A DNA stretch of 64,000 bases from Serratia bockelmannii (lineage in GTDB: Bacteria; Pseudomonadota; Gammaproteobacteria; Enterobacterales; Enterobacteriaceae): assembly GCF_008011855.1 (NCBI RefSeq), contig NZ_VOUX01000004.1, positions 1 to 64,000 on the forward strand. The letters run 5' to 3'. Made by a program: the position numbers and the translations under genes. The notes beneath the pieces were generated by a model that saw only the letters and a program-made list of their open reading frames with translations, did not search any database and was not told the origin of the DNA. This document shows positions 8,885 through 17,750 of this stretch, one piece after another; the first letter of the stretch is position 1; the number at the start of each line of letters is the position of its first letter.

Positions 8885-9619
8885 TTATTGCGGGAACCAC
8901 TTGTCGTTGATGGCCTTGTAGGTGCCGTCGGCCTTGATGGCGTCCAGCGCGGCGTTCAGCTTGGCCAGCAGCGCCTGGTTGTCGGGGCGCACCGCGATGC
9001 CGAGGCCGGTGCCGAAGTATTGTGCATCGGTGATGTGCTCGCCGACCGGCGCCAGCTGCGGGTTGGTTTTCAGCCACTCGTTCACCACGGCGGTGTCGCC
9101 GAACACGCCGTCGATACGGCCGTTTTTCAGCTCCAGAATGGCGTTCTGGTAGCTGTCGTAAGAGACGGTGTTAATCTCCGGGTGCTTGTCCTGCATGTAT
9201 TTCTGGTGGGTGGTGCCGTTTTCCATGCCGAGCTTTTTGCCTTTCAGATCCGCCAGCGAGCTGAACTTGCCTTTTTGCGCGATCACGATCGCCGAGTTGG
9301 CGTAGTAAGGCTGGGTGAAAGCGACCTGTTTGCTGCGTTCCGGCGTGATGTCCATACCGGAAATCACCGCATCGTATTTCTTGAATTTCAGCGCGGCGAT
9401 CAGGCTGTCGAACGCCTGGTTGGTGAAGGTGCACTGCGCCTGCATCTGTTTGCACAGCGCGTTGGCCAGATCGATATCGAAGCCGACGATCTGGTTGTTG
9501 GCGTCCAGCGATTCGAACGGCGGGTAGGTGGCGGAGGCGGCGAAGCGGATGGTCTCGGCCGCGGTGGCGTTAAAGGTCATCCCGGCCAACATCGTCGCGG
9601 CAAGCAGCAGTTTTTTCAT
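8885..9619 (-). CDS. artJ: Arginine ABC transporter, periplasmic binding protein ArtJ
   Basis: A 244-aa periplasmic protein with a signal peptide (MKKLLLAATMLAGMTF...ATA/AE) and the amino-acid binding-protein fold: IRFAASATYPPFE at the mature N-terminus and GFDIDLANALC. In E. coli ArtJ is the high-affinity L-arginine receptor for ArtPMQ and is transcribed separately under ArgR repression. Here too it sits behind a terminator and its own pair of ARG boxes. It is a close paralogue of ArtI at 11213-11944; which protein is ArtJ is decided by gene order. Confidence 0.93.
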   Translation of the reverse strand: MKKLLLAATMLAGMTFNATAAETIRFAASATYPPFESLDANNQIVGFDIDLANALCKQMQAQCTFTNQAFDSLIAALKFKKYDAVISGMDITPERSKQVAFTQPYYANSAIVIAQKGKFSSLADLKGKKLGMENGTTHQKYMQDKHPEINTVSYDSYQNAILELKNGRIDGVFGDTAVVNEWLKTNPQLAPVGEHITDAQYFGTGLGIAVRPDNQALLAKLNAALDAIKADGTYKAINDKWFPQ

Positions 9620-9727
9620 GCGTAGAGCTCCTGTCTGGATCCTGAAAGTGATTATTCGCTATCGTTTGTTTTTACTGGTAATCGCCAGAGTTTTTTGCGT
9701 GTGCGCCTGCTGATAACCCTGCCATTG

Positions 9728-9766
9728 AGTGAATTAAAATGCAATATAAATGATTAAATATTGCCG
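9728..9766 (-). promoter_or_regulatory. Paired ArgR boxes upstream of artJ
   Basis: TGAATTAAAATGCA (9730-9743) differs from TGAAT-N4-ATTCA at one base, and TGATTAAATATTGC (9751-9764) is a weaker copy. The copies start 21 bases apart, i.e. two 18-bp boxes with a 3-bp gap, the arrangement bound by an ArgR hexamer. They lie 110-150 bases before the artJ start. Confidence 0.7.
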
Positions 9767-9773
9767 CAGAGAT

Positions 9774-9801
9774 AAAAAAAGCCCCGCACGATGGCGGGGC
9801 T
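9774..9801 (-). terminator. Terminator of artPIQM
   Basis: Perfect 8-bp stem AGCCCCGC / GCGGGGCT with a 6-nt loop. On the minus strand it is followed by a run of seven U. It ends the artPIQM transcript and isolates artJ. Confidence 0.92.
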
Positions 9802-9818
9802 CATGGGGAGAGGCGGTC

Positions 9819-10487
9819 TCAGTTGCGGCGCTCAAACGCCAGCGCGCGGCGCTCCACCAGCCGCATCAGCAGCGTCAGCAGGCCGTTGACGCACAGGTAC
9901 ACCAGGCTCGCGGCGCCGAACACCATGACGTCGTAGGTGCGGCCATACATCAGCTGGCTGTAGCCCATCACTTCCATCAGCGTGATGGTGTAGGCCAGCG
10001 AGGTGCTTTTGAACACCAGCACCACTTCGTTGGAATAAGACGATAGCGCGCGTTTGAAGGCGAACGGCAACAGGATGCGCAGCGTTTGCCGGCGCGACAT
10101 GCCCAGCGCTTCGCACGACTGCCACTGCCCGGCGGGAATGGCGCGCACCGCACCGTAGAACAGCTGCGTGGTGTAGGCCGCGCTGTTCAGCGCCAGCGCA
10201 ATCATCGCGCACAGCCAGGGCTGCGACAGCAGGTTCCACAGCCACGGGTAGTCGCGGATCGCCGGGAACTGGCCGGGGCCATAGTAGATCAGGAAGATCT
10301 GCACCAGCAGCGGCGTGCCGGTGAACAGCGTCACGTAGATCTTGACCAGCGGCGTCAGGATCGGCGTTTTCAGCGTCAGGATCACCGTCAGCAGCAGCGA
10401 CAGCAGCAGCGCGACGATCAGCGCGGCGACGGTCAGGGTTAGGCTGGTGTGCAGCCCTTTGAGGATTTCCGGTAAATACTCAATCAT
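9819..10487 (-). CDS. artM: Arginine ABC transporter, permease ArtM
   Basis: A 222-aa inner-membrane permease of the HisM/GlnP family that pairs with ArtQ. About five hydrophobic segments are visible, and the cytoplasmic loop SCEALGMSRRQTLRILLPFAF matches the EAA motif. The ATG shares one base with the artQ stop (TGATG), so translation is probably coupled. It is the last gene of the operon. Confidence 0.95.
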   Translation of the reverse strand: MIEYLPEILKGLHTSLTLTVAALIVALLLSLLLTVILTLKTPILTPLVKIYVTLFTGTPLLVQIFLIYYGPGQFPAIRDYPWLWNLLSQPWLCAMIALALNSAAYTTQLFYGAVRAIPAGQWQSCEALGMSRRQTLRILLPFAFKRALSSYSNEVVLVFKSTSLAYTITLMEVMGYSQLMYGRTYDVMVFGAASLVYLCVNGLLTLLMRLVERRALAFERRN

Positions 10488-11203
10488 CAGACCGGCCCCC
10501 GCTCAAAGCGCGTGGCGCGCAGCTCAATGCGTTTGATGACGTATTGGCTGAACAGCGTCACCAGCAGGTAGATGGCCGCCGCGATCACATACCAGGTAAA
10601 AGGCTCCTGGGTGCGGGTGGCGATGCTCTTGGTTTGCAGCATCAGATCGTTCACGCTGATCAGCGACACCAGCGCGGTGTCTTTCAGCAACACCAGCCAC
10701 TGGTTGCCGAGGCCGGGTAGGGCGTGGCGCCACATCTGTGGCATGATCAGGCGAAAGAAGATCGCCGCCTTGCCCAGTCCCAGCGCCTGGCCGGATTCCC
10801 ACTGCCCCTGCGGCACCGCTTTGAGCGCGCCGCGCAGCGTCTGCGAAGCGTAGGCGGAATAGAGCAGGGCCAGAGCGATCACCCCGCACAGGAACGGACT
10901 GACTTCGAAATTGTCTATCGCCAACTGAATCGGCAACTGGAACAGACCGAGGTTGAGGGTAAAGCCGTCGGAGAGCATCAGCAGCAACTGCGACGAGCCG
11001 AAATAGATAAACAGCACCACCAGGATTTCCGGCAGGCCGCGCAGCACGGTCACCCAGGCGGTGCCGAGCCAGCTGACCGCTTTCCAGCGGGACGATTCCC
11101 ATACGGCGAACAGCATCGCCAGAATCAGCCCGAGGATCAGGGCGCAAACGGCAAGGCCGACGGTCATGCCGGCGGCGCTTGCTAAAGGTTGTAATTCATT
11201 CAT
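10487..11203 (-). CDS. artQ: Arginine ABC transporter, permease ArtQ
   Basis: A 238-aa inner-membrane permease (E. coli 238 aa), partner of ArtM. The EAA-type loop [21 protein letters not shown] is evident near residue 140, among about five membrane segments. It starts nine bases after the artI stop. Confidence 0.95.
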   Translation of the reverse strand: MNELQPLASAAGMTVGLAVCALILGLILAMLFAVWESSRWKAVSWLGTAWVTVLRGLPEILVVLFIYFGSSQLLLMLSDGFTLNLGLFQLPIQLAIDNFEVSPFLCGVIALALLYSAYASQTLRGALKAVPQGQWESGQALGLGKAAIFFRLIMPQMWRHALPGLGNQWLVLLKDTALVSLISVNDLMLQTKSIATRTQEPFTWYVIAAAIYLLVTLFSQYVIKRIELRATRFERGPV

Positions 11204-11212
11204 CGGGGCGTA

Positions 11213-11944
11213 TTACTGCTGGAACCATTTTTTGTAGATGGTTTCATAGGTCCCATCCTGCTTAATCTTGTCCAGAGCGGCATTGAACTTGCCCTGCAGA
11301 TCGGTATTCTTCTGGCGCACCGCGATGCCGAGGCCGGTGCCGAAGTAGTCTTTATCCGTCACTTTGGTGCCCACTGCCGCCAGCGCGTCATTCTGCTTCA
11401 GCCACTCGTTGACCACCGCGGTATCGCCGAACACCGCATCAACGCGGCCATTCTTCAGATCTAAAATGGCGTTCTGGTAGCTGTCGTAAGGCACGGTGGT
11501 GATTTCCGGGTGCTTGTCGGTCAGGTATTTCTGGTGGGTGGTGCCGTTTTGCACGCCCACCTTCTTGCCTTTCAGCGCCGCCACGTCGGCGATTTTGCCT
11601 TTCTGCGCGATGAACAGCGCCGAGTTATCGTAGTACGGCTTAGTGAACAGCACCTGCTTTTCACGTTCTGGCGTAATGTCCATGCCGGCCATGACCGCAT
11701 CGAAACGCTTGAACTTCAGGCTAGGGATCAGGCTGTCGAACGCCTGGTTGGTGAAGGTGCACTCGGCCTGCATCTCTTTGCACAGTGCGTTGGCCAGATC
11801 GACATCAAAACCCTGAATCTTGTTGCTGGCGTCAATAAATTCAAATGGAGGATAGGAGGCTTCGGTAGCGAAACGGATGGTTTCGGCTGCGGAGGCGGAA
11901 ACGCTGATGCCGGCCAGAACGGCGGCGATTATTAGTTTTTTCAT
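11213..11944 (-). CDS. artI: Arginine ABC transporter, periplasmic binding protein ArtI
   Basis: A 243-aa amino-acid binding protein with a signal peptide (MKKLIIAAVLAGISVSASA/AE) and mature start TIRFATEASYPPFEF. It is encoded inside artPIQM, which identifies it as ArtI. In E. coli its ligand is less certain than that of ArtJ. It is highly similar to the artJ product in this window, so the pair looks like a local duplication. Confidence 0.93.
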   Translation of the reverse strand: MKKLIIAAVLAGISVSASAAETIRFATEASYPPFEFIDASNKIQGFDVDLANALCKEMQAECTFTNQAFDSLIPSLKFKRFDAVMAGMDITPEREKQVLFTKPYYDNSALFIAQKGKIADVAALKGKKVGVQNGTTHQKYLTDKHPEITTVPYDSYQNAILDLKNGRVDAVFGDTAVVNEWLKQNDALAAVGTKVTDKDYFGTGLGIAVRQKNTDLQGKFNAALDKIKQDGTYETIYKKWFQQ

Positions 11945-11976
11945 CGCAAAATCCCCAAATTACAGCAAGTTAATTG

Positions 11977-12705
11977 TTAGTGTGATAAGTAGTTGGCAAA
12001 CTCGGTGGTCTGTGGCTGCGCAAAGTGGCTGCTGTCGCCTTGCTCCACAACGTGGCCGTTTTCCATGTACACCACGCGGCTGGCGGTCTTGCGCGCCACT
12101 TCCACTTCGTGGGTGACGATCACCTGCGTGATGCCGGTGCCGGCCAGTTCGCGAATGATGCTAACGATCTGAGCGGTGATTTCCGGATCCAGCGCCGCAG
12201 TCGGTTCATCGAACAGCAGCACCTGCGGTTCCATCATCAGGGCGCGGGCGATCGCCACGCGCTGCTGCTGGCCGCCGGAAAGGTGCAGCGGGAAGCGATC
12301 GGCGAAGTCGGTCAGGCGCAGACGCTTGAGCAGCTTGTCGGCGCGCTCCATCGCCTGAGCTTTGGTCAGACCCAGTACGCGGCAAGGTGCCTCGATCAGG
12401 TTCTGGACCACAGTGAGGTGAGGCCACAGGTTGTATTGCTGGAAAACCATGCCGACGTTTTGACGCAGTTCGCGAATGGCTTTCTCGCCCGGCGCCTGTT
12501 TGAAGTCGAATTGGTTGCCGGCGATCTGCAGTTGGCCCGAACGCGGCATTTCCAGCAGGTTTAGCACCCGCAGCAATGAGCTTTTCCCGGCGCCGCTTGG
12601 GCCAAGCAGCACCAGGGTTTCCCCAGCTGGACAATCCAGCGTGATGTCAAACAGCGCCTGGTGAGCGCCGTAATAGCAATTGATACCGTTAAGTTGAATA
12701 CTCAT
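11977..12705 (-). CDS. artP: Arginine ABC transporter, ATP-binding protein ArtP
   Basis: A 242-aa ATPase, exactly the E. coli length, that drives arginine uptake through ArtQM. It carries Walker [10 protein letters not shown], signature LSGGQQQRV, Walker [14 protein letters not shown] and switch VTHEV. The start MSIQLNG at 12705 is preferred over an in-frame ATG seven codons upstream because it matches the family N-terminus. First gene of artPIQM. Confidence 0.95.
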   Translation of the reverse strand: MSIQLNGINCYYGAHQALFDITLDCPAGETLVLLGPSGAGKSSLLRVLNLLEMPRSGQLQIAGNQFDFKQAPGEKAIRELRQNVGMVFQQYNLWPHLTVVQNLIEAPCRVLGLTKAQAMERADKLLKRLRLTDFADRFPLHLSGGQQQRVAIARALMMEPQVLLFDEPTAALDPEITAQIVSIIRELAGTGITQVIVTHEVEVARKTASRVVYMENGHVVEQGDSSHFAQPQTTEFANYLSH

Positions 12706-12749
12706 GCGCCAGAATTGAATAGACATTGATGCCGCAAATGTTAACTTCC

Positions 12750-12788
12750 ACAGAATACTTATGCAATCTTTGTGCGTTAAAATTTATG
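12750..12788 (-). promoter_or_regulatory. Paired ArgR-like boxes upstream of artPIQM
   Basis: Read on the plus strand, AGAATACTTATGCA (12752-12765) and TGCGTTAAAATTTA (12773-12786) each fit the ARG box TGAAT-N4-ATTCA with two or three mismatches. They start 21 bases apart, as at artJ. They end about 45 bases before the artP start. The rest of the 264-base artP-ybjP gap shows nothing else I can name. Confidence 0.6.
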
Positions 12789-12969
12789 AGTGTGCGGCGG
12801 GAAAGTAAAAGATTAGCACAAGATACCGCGACTCAGGCCGAGGGAGGGGATTTGTGGCGCAGGCTGTGATATCGGTAGCGAAATTTTTTCTATTGGACGA
12901 AATTTGAGCTGTTGACTGACGGCGGGGATGACCGACGCGGCAAGCCCGCGTCGGCCTGGGTATCGCGGG

Positions 12970-13512
12970 TTACTGGTTTTCCAGCACCTGGCGCACGCTG
13001 CCGTTGGTGGCATGTGCTGGAACATTCAGGTAGCGAATATCATCAACCACCCAGCAGGTACCTTCGCGCACCATCAGCACTTCGTCCTGCCAGTTCACGG
13101 TGCTGTTGGCGTCTTTTTGATAGCTTAAGTCGACGCGCAGCGGAATATTTTTCGCATCGGTGTTAGGAATGGTCGAGGCGCTGGCGACGGAGGCGCTGCT
13201 TGGCCCTTGCGCATTGCCGGAGAACAGATCGCCGGTTATCTGATGCTTGCCCGGATTTTGAGCGGCGCTGACCAGATCCTGATACAGCACTTTGCTCAGA
13301 TAAGGCTGCAGCTGCGCCAGGCGGTTGCTGTCCGGCAGGCTGGAGCCTTGCTGGATGCGCAGGTCATAGAACTTTTGCGCGACCGTATCCGGGCCGCCTT
13401 CCACACAGCTGCCGCTGCGGGTGCCGATATCCTTGTATGCCGGTTCCACCGTGGTACAGGCACTCAGCAACAGCGCTAAGGGTAAAACAGCCGCAATCGT
13501 TTTTGTTTTCAT
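12970..13512 (-). CDS. ybjP: YbjP family lipoprotein (DUF3828)
   Basis: A 180-aa predicted lipoprotein with lipobox LLSAC (Cys19) after a short signal peptide. It shows the conserved GTRSGSCVEGGPDTVAQ and ASASTIPNTDAKNIPLRVDL stretches of YbjP. Its function is unknown, and Thr after the Cys allows outer-membrane sorting. It lies upstream of artP on the same strand, as in E. coli. AAGG precedes the ATG. Confidence 0.9.
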   Translation of the reverse strand: MKTKTIAAVLPLALLLSACTTVEPAYKDIGTRSGSCVEGGPDTVAQKFYDLRIQQGSSLPDSNRLAQLQPYLSKVLYQDLVSAAQNPGKHQITGDLFSGNAQGPSSASVASASTIPNTDAKNIPLRVDLSYQKDANSTVNWQDEVLMVREGTCWVVDDIRYLNVPAHATNGSVRQVLENQ

Positions 13513-13671
13513 CTTATTACCTTATGTGAAAGTCTCTACCATGAAGACCGATAGCTTACAGTATAAATGCGTTTTTTGGCCTTGCATTCGTACTGCGTGC
13601 CATTGATTAAGCGAACATAACGCCAATCTTCTGGTCATAGATACGTTGAATTAATCAAACAAGGAGTTCTG

Positions 13672-13995
13672 ATGCAGCTTTCAACTACCCCGACCCTGGA
13701 AGGGTTCACCATCACCGAATACTGCGGCGTCGTCACCGGCGAAGCGATCCTCGGCGCCAACATTTTTCGTGATTTCTTCGCCGGCGTGCGCGATATCGTC
13801 GGTGGCCGCTCGGGCGCTTATGAGAAAGAGCTGCGCAAGGCGCGCTTGATTGCGTTCGAAGAGCTGGAAGATCAGGCAAAAGAGCTGGGCGCCAACGCGG
13901 TGGTCGGCATTGATATCGATTATGAAACCGTAGGTAAAGACGGCAGCATGCTGATGGTGACCGTCAGCGGCACCGCGGTGAAAGTCAGCCGCTAA
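13672..13995 (+). CDS. ybjQ: YbjQ family protein (UPF0145)
   Basis: A 107-aa cytosolic protein nearly identical to E. coli YbjQ over its whole length ([51 protein letters not shown]). The family is thought to form ring-like pentamers and has no established function. AAGGAG lies 7 bases before the ATG. Confidence 0.95.
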   Translation: MQLSTTPTLEGFTITEYCGVVTGEAILGANIFRDFFAGVRDIVGGRSGAYEKELRKARLIAFEELEDQAKELGANAVVGIDIDYETVGKDGSMLMVTVSGTAVKVSR

Positions 13996-14007
13996 CGCCA
14001 TTCCCTG

Positions 14008-14031
14008 CGCCCCGGCCGTTCCGCCGGGGCG
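14008..14031. terminator. Hairpin between ybjQ and the DUF3300 gene
   Basis: 9-bp GC stem CGCCCCGGC / GCCGGGGCG with a 6-nt loop between convergent genes. No clear U-run on either strand, so its efficiency is uncertain. Confidence 0.6.
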
Positions 14032-14044
14032 ACATCCTGTAGGT

Positions 14045-15559
14045 TCATCCCACCTTGTGCTGCTCGACGATCGGGCGGTGTTCCTGCGGTTTCACCGGCG
14101 CCGGCGCTTGGCGATGCGGCATCGGCTGAACGGGCGGCTGATGGATCTGCGGCGCCGGGGCAGGATGCGGCATGATGCGCGCTTGCGGCACTGCCAACGG
14201 GCTTTCTATCGTCGGATGCTGTGGCGCTGCCGGTTCACGAACTATCGGCGGCGCAGCGTGCGGCGCGACCTGAACCTGTGGCCGCACGGCGGATTGATGC
14301 ACTGGCGCGGCGGTCTGCATCGGAGGCGTCCGTACCGACGCAGCATGCACGGCCATCGGCTGCTGCGCGTGGGGCGCTGCCGGCGCGGCATGTGTGAACG
14401 TCGGCATGCTCCTCGGTTGTTGCACATGGGGCGCGTTGACCGACTGTTGCACGTGCGGCGCGGCCGCTACCGGCTGGGTGTGTGCAAAGGTTGGCAGGGT
14501 CATCGGCGCATGGGCCGCAGGCGCGACGCGCGGCTGCGCGTTAGGCGTCGGCGGGTTGAAATGCGGCGTCGGTGCGGCGGTCGTATTGTTGTAGTTATTC
14601 ACTGTATGGGTGCTGCGATTCACATTGTTCACGTTGTTATATTGATTGATGTTGGTGACGCGATTCACCACGGTGGTGGAATGCGATACGTAGGGCGCAT
14701 CGCGGTAGACCACCGGTTGGCGTCGATCGTCCCAGCGCATATCCCAGTTGTGCCAGCCGCTGTTGTGCTGATTGAACAATGAGGCGACCGCAATGCCGAC
14801 ACCGAAGCTGATCACGCCGGCCGCCAACATGTCGCTGCCGCTGTAGCCCGAAGGTTGATACCGATAGCTCGGATAGGCTGGGATCGGCGTGCCGTAGGCC
14901 ACCCAGGGATCGTAATGCGGGACGTAAACCGTATCCGGCTGGCTGGGTTCGATGACGATGGTTTCGCCCGGCGCCGCTACCACGCGCTGGCGATAGGGCT
15001 GCTGCTCAACGTAACGGGTGGTGGGGGCCACGACGATGCGCTGCTGCGGGGTGTTTTTCAGCGTGCCTTGGCTGGCCGCCCGTTGACGCATCACCTGAAT
15101 GGCGTTCATCACGTCGGTGGGATCGTTCAGGTAGGCGCTGCCCAGGGCGGTGGTCCAGGGGATGTTTTTCGCCATTTGATCGAGCACGTCGGGGAATTGC
15201 ACCAGGCCGCGCACGCTGGGATCCCAGGGCTGAGCGTCGGCCGCCGAGCTGAGCGCCGCCGGTTGCAACCCGCGGTTTTGCGCCAGCCAGGCATCCGCGG
15301 CGTTGATTTGGTCAGGATAACCCGCGCCGGCCAACACCTGCGCCAGCAGCTTGTCGGGGAACAGCGCCATCGGGCTGACCAACTGGTACAGCTGGTCGGC
15401 AGTCAGCGGCGTATAGGCCGGCGTACTGGCACTCGCGATGGGCGCGGCCGGGGACGGTGCGCTTGCCCCCATCGCGTCAGCGACTTTTTGCCGATCGCAG
15501 CCGCTGAGCGGCAGCATGGCGGCACAGAGCAACCAGGACAGATAGCGTGGCGTCAACAT
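14045..15559 (-). CDS. DUF3300 domain lipoprotein
   Basis: A 504-aa predicted lipoprotein: signal peptide and lipobox PLSGC (Cys21), then a DUF3300 domain (about residues 50-240) with the typical LYQLVSPMALFPDKLLAQVLAGAGYPDQI and DTVYVPHYDPWVAYG stretches. A Gly/Ala hydrophobic patch lies near 250-265. The C-terminal half is low-complexity, rich in Pro, His, Ala, Gln and Asn, with about a dozen AxPHxQ-like motifs. Function unknown. It is not present at this position in E. coli, where ybjQ and amiD are adjacent. Confidence 0.8.
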   Translation of the reverse strand: MLTPRYLSWLLCAAMLPLSGCDRQKVADAMGASAPSPAAPIASASTPAYTPLTADQLYQLVSPMALFPDKLLAQVLAGAGYPDQINAADAWLAQNRGLQPAALSSAADAQPWDPSVRGLVQFPDVLDQMAKNIPWTTALGSAYLNDPTDVMNAIQVMRQRAASQGTLKNTPQQRIVVAPTTRYVEQQPYRQRVVAAPGETIVIEPSQPDTVYVPHYDPWVAYGTPIPAYPSYRYQPSGYSGSDMLAAGVISFGVGIAVASLFNQHNSGWHNWDMRWDDRRQPVVYRDAPYVSHSTTVVNRVTNINQYNNVNNVNRSTHTVNNYNNTTAAPTPHFNPPTPNAQPRVAPAAHAPMTLPTFAHTQPVAAAPHVQQSVNAPHVQQPRSMPTFTHAAPAAPHAQQPMAVHAASVRTPPMQTAAPVHQSAVRPQVQVAPHAAPPIVREPAAPQHPTIESPLAVPQARIMPHPAPAPQIHQPPVQPMPHRQAPAPVKPQEHRPIVEQHKVG

Positions 15560-15744
15560 GTTCGACTCCGCTCTTTCGGCGCAGATGATACTTTGAGACT
15601 ATCATGGGCGGGAAAGGCCGCCAGTCGGGAGCAACACTCGCTTGCACATCGGCGTTGTCTGTCATCATTTCTCGACGAACGTGATGATTGGATACAGGTC
15701 AATCGCGTCGCGTTACATCTCACGGACGTCAATCAGGAGGATAA

Positions 15745-16581
15745 GTGAAAATTTGGCCAGGGATCATCGCCGCCGCGCTGTTGGCGGGATGCCAAAATCC
15801 GCAGCAGGAGACGCTCGTCGATCGTGGCGCTTACCAGCTCGAAACCTTGCATCAGGCGCAGGGCGCCGATCGGCGCATTCGGTTTCTGGTGATGCACTAT
15901 ACGGCGGAAGACTTTCATTCATCGCTGAAAACGCTGACCGATGAACACGTCAGCGCACACTACCTGTTGCCGGCGCATCCGCAGCGCGAACACGGCAAAC
16001 CGACGGTGTACCGGCTGGTGCCGGAAGCGATGCGCGCCTGGCATGCCGGCGCCAGCGCCTGGCGCGGCCGCAGCAACCTCAACGACACCTCGATCGGCAT
16101 CGAAATCGTCAACAAGGGGTTCACCCGCAGCATGCTGTTCACCCATTGGCAGCCTTATACGGCGGAGCAGATCGCCGTGCTGATCCCGCTGAGCCGCGAC
16201 ATCATCCAACGCTATGGCATTCAGCCGCAGGACGTGGTGGGGCACAGCGACATCGCGCCGCAGCGCAAACAGGATCCCGGCCCGCTGTTCCCCTGGCGGC
16301 AGCTGGCGCAGGCCGGCATCGGCGCCTGGCCGGATGAACTGGACGTGCAGCGGTTGCTGGCGGGGCGCGATCGCCATGCGCCGGTACCGATGGCGCCGCT
16401 GCTCGAAAAGCTGGCGCGTTACGGCTACGCGATCGACCCGTCGTGGGATGCGTGGCAGCAGCGCAATGTGCTGGCGGCATTTCAGATGCATTTCCGGCCC
16501 GACGATGTTCGCGGTAAGCCGGATGCAGAGAGTGAGGCGATTATCGATGCGCTGCTGGTGAAGTACGGCGCGGCGCGTTGA
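15745..16581 (+). CDS. amiD: N-acetylmuramoyl-L-alanine amidase AmiD (lipoprotein)
   Basis: A 278-aa outer-membrane lipoprotein (lipobox LLAGC, Cys16) that cleaves the MurNAc-L-Ala bond, including anhydro-muropeptides, during wall recycling. The amidase_2 domain shows zinc ligands in VMHYTAEDF and VVGHSDIAPQRKQDPGP. A C-terminal peptidoglycan-binding-like helical region ends at FQMHFRPDD. The GTG at 15745 follows an excellent AGGAGG, and the length fits E. coli AmiD (276 aa). Confidence 0.95.
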   Translation: MKIWPGIIAAALLAGCQNPQQETLVDRGAYQLETLHQAQGADRRIRFLVMHYTAEDFHSSLKTLTDEHVSAHYLLPAHPQREHGKPTVYRLVPEAMRAWHAGASAWRGRSNLNDTSIGIEIVNKGFTRSMLFTHWQPYTAEQIAVLIPLSRDIIQRYGIQPQDVVGHSDIAPQRKQDPGPLFPWRQLAQAGIGAWPDELDVQRLLAGRDRHAPVPMAPLLEKLARYGYAIDPSWDAWQQRNVLAAFQMHFRPDDVRGKPDAESEAIIDALLVKYGAAR

Positions 16582-17592
16582 TTACAGGCCGTGCAGTTTG
16601 CCGTGATCTTTCAGCCAGCGGGCGGTGCGCGCGATGCCTTCTTCCAGCGAGACGATCGGCTGATAGCCCAGCTCTTGCTGCGCGCGGGTGGTATCGAGCG
16701 TGAGGTCGAAGTTGAGTTTGGCGACGCCGTAATGGGTCAGCACCGGCTCCTTTTCGCTTTTGCTGCCCAGGCGCTCCATGCCGCGCGCCATCATGTCTAG
16801 CATCGGGTAGGGGACGGAGCGGATGCGGCACTTCATGCCCAAATCGTCGATCAACTGCTGCACCACGGTGCGAAGCGGACGCGGCTGCTGGTTGGTGATG
16901 TTGTAGGCGCGGCCGGACGGCGTATCTTCTTTTAGCGTCGCCAGCCACATGGCGTGCACCGCGTTCTCCAGATAGGTCATGTCCACCATCGCCGCGCCGC
17001 CGCGCGGCAGCAGCAGGTTGCCGTAGCGTTTGATCATCTGCAGCAACCGCGGCAGCATCACCTTGTCGTGCGGCCCGAACAGGCCCTGCGGGCGCAAAAT
17101 GGTGAAATGGGTCTGCGGATTGGACAGCGCCAATTGCTGGATCACCTGCTCGCCGGCGGCCTTGCTGCGCGCGAACTCGTTGGCGTAACGCTGCGGGCGA
17201 AAGTCTTCGGTTACGTTGCGGTGATGGTGGTAGTCGAAATAGATCGCCGGGGAAGAGATGTGAATGAACTGCGCCACGCCATAGGCCGCCGCCCATTCGC
17301 CGAGGCGGCGGGTAGCGCGGACGTTGGCCAGTTCGAAGGCTTCTTCGGTGCCCCAGGGCGAGGTAAAGCTGGAGCAGTGCCACAGCACATCGACGTCCGC
17401 CAGCATCGCTTTGGCCTGCGAAGAGATCAGGTTGGTGAGATCGGCATGAATGAACTCCGCGCCCATTTTTTCCAGCAGGCCGCCCATCGCCTGGTTGCGG
17501 CCAGTGGCGCGCACTTTGATGCCCTGGCGGCGCAGATATTCAACGGCGTTACGGCCTAACCCACTGGTGGCACCGGTGACCAATACCTTCAT
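16582..17592 (-). CDS. ybjS: NAD(P)-dependent epimerase/dehydratase family protein YbjS
   Basis: A 336-aa extended short-chain dehydrogenase. The N-terminal Rossmann motif is [11 protein letters not shown], and the catalytic motif area is YFDYHHHR followed by [13 protein letters not shown] (Tyr-x3-Lys-like spacing is not strict). Substrate unknown. Near-identical blocks to E. coli YbjS fix the start at the ATG at 17592; a longer in-frame extension runs into the upstream spacer. It lies downstream of ybjT on the same strand. Confidence 0.92.
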   Translation of the reverse strand: MKVLVTGATSGLGRNAVEYLRRQGIKVRATGRNQAMGGLLEKMGAEFIHADLTNLISSQAKAMLADVDVLWHCSSFTSPWGTEEAFELANVRATRRLGEWAAAYGVAQFIHISSPAIYFDYHHHRNVTEDFRPQRYANEFARSKAAGEQVIQQLALSNPQTHFTILRPQGLFGPHDKVMLPRLLQMIKRYGNLLLPRGGAAMVDMTYLENAVHAMWLATLKEDTPSGRAYNITNQQPRPLRTVVQQLIDDLGMKCRIRSVPYPMLDMMARGMERLGSKSEKEPVLTHYGVAKLNFDLTLDTTRAQQELGYQPIVSLEEGIARTARWLKDHGKLHGL

Positions 17593-17707
17593 AACGGACT
17601 CTATTCTCACCCAAAATCGGAATACCGGCGGGCGCTTGCGGCGCTCCCAGCAAATAAGATGCCATTCTTCCGTGATTTCGTGCGCTATGCAATCGGAAAG
17701 CCCCGAA

Positions 17708-17726
17708 GCACAGCGGCAAACTGTGC
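17708..17726 (-). terminator. Hairpin after ybjT
   Basis: GCACAG / CTGTGC stem with a 7-nt loop, 25 bases past the ybjT stop on the minus strand, followed by TTCGGGG rather than a U-run. Weak terminator or attenuator before ybjS. Confidence 0.4.
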
Positions 17727-17750
17727 GGTTGATCGACAAATGAACGGCAT

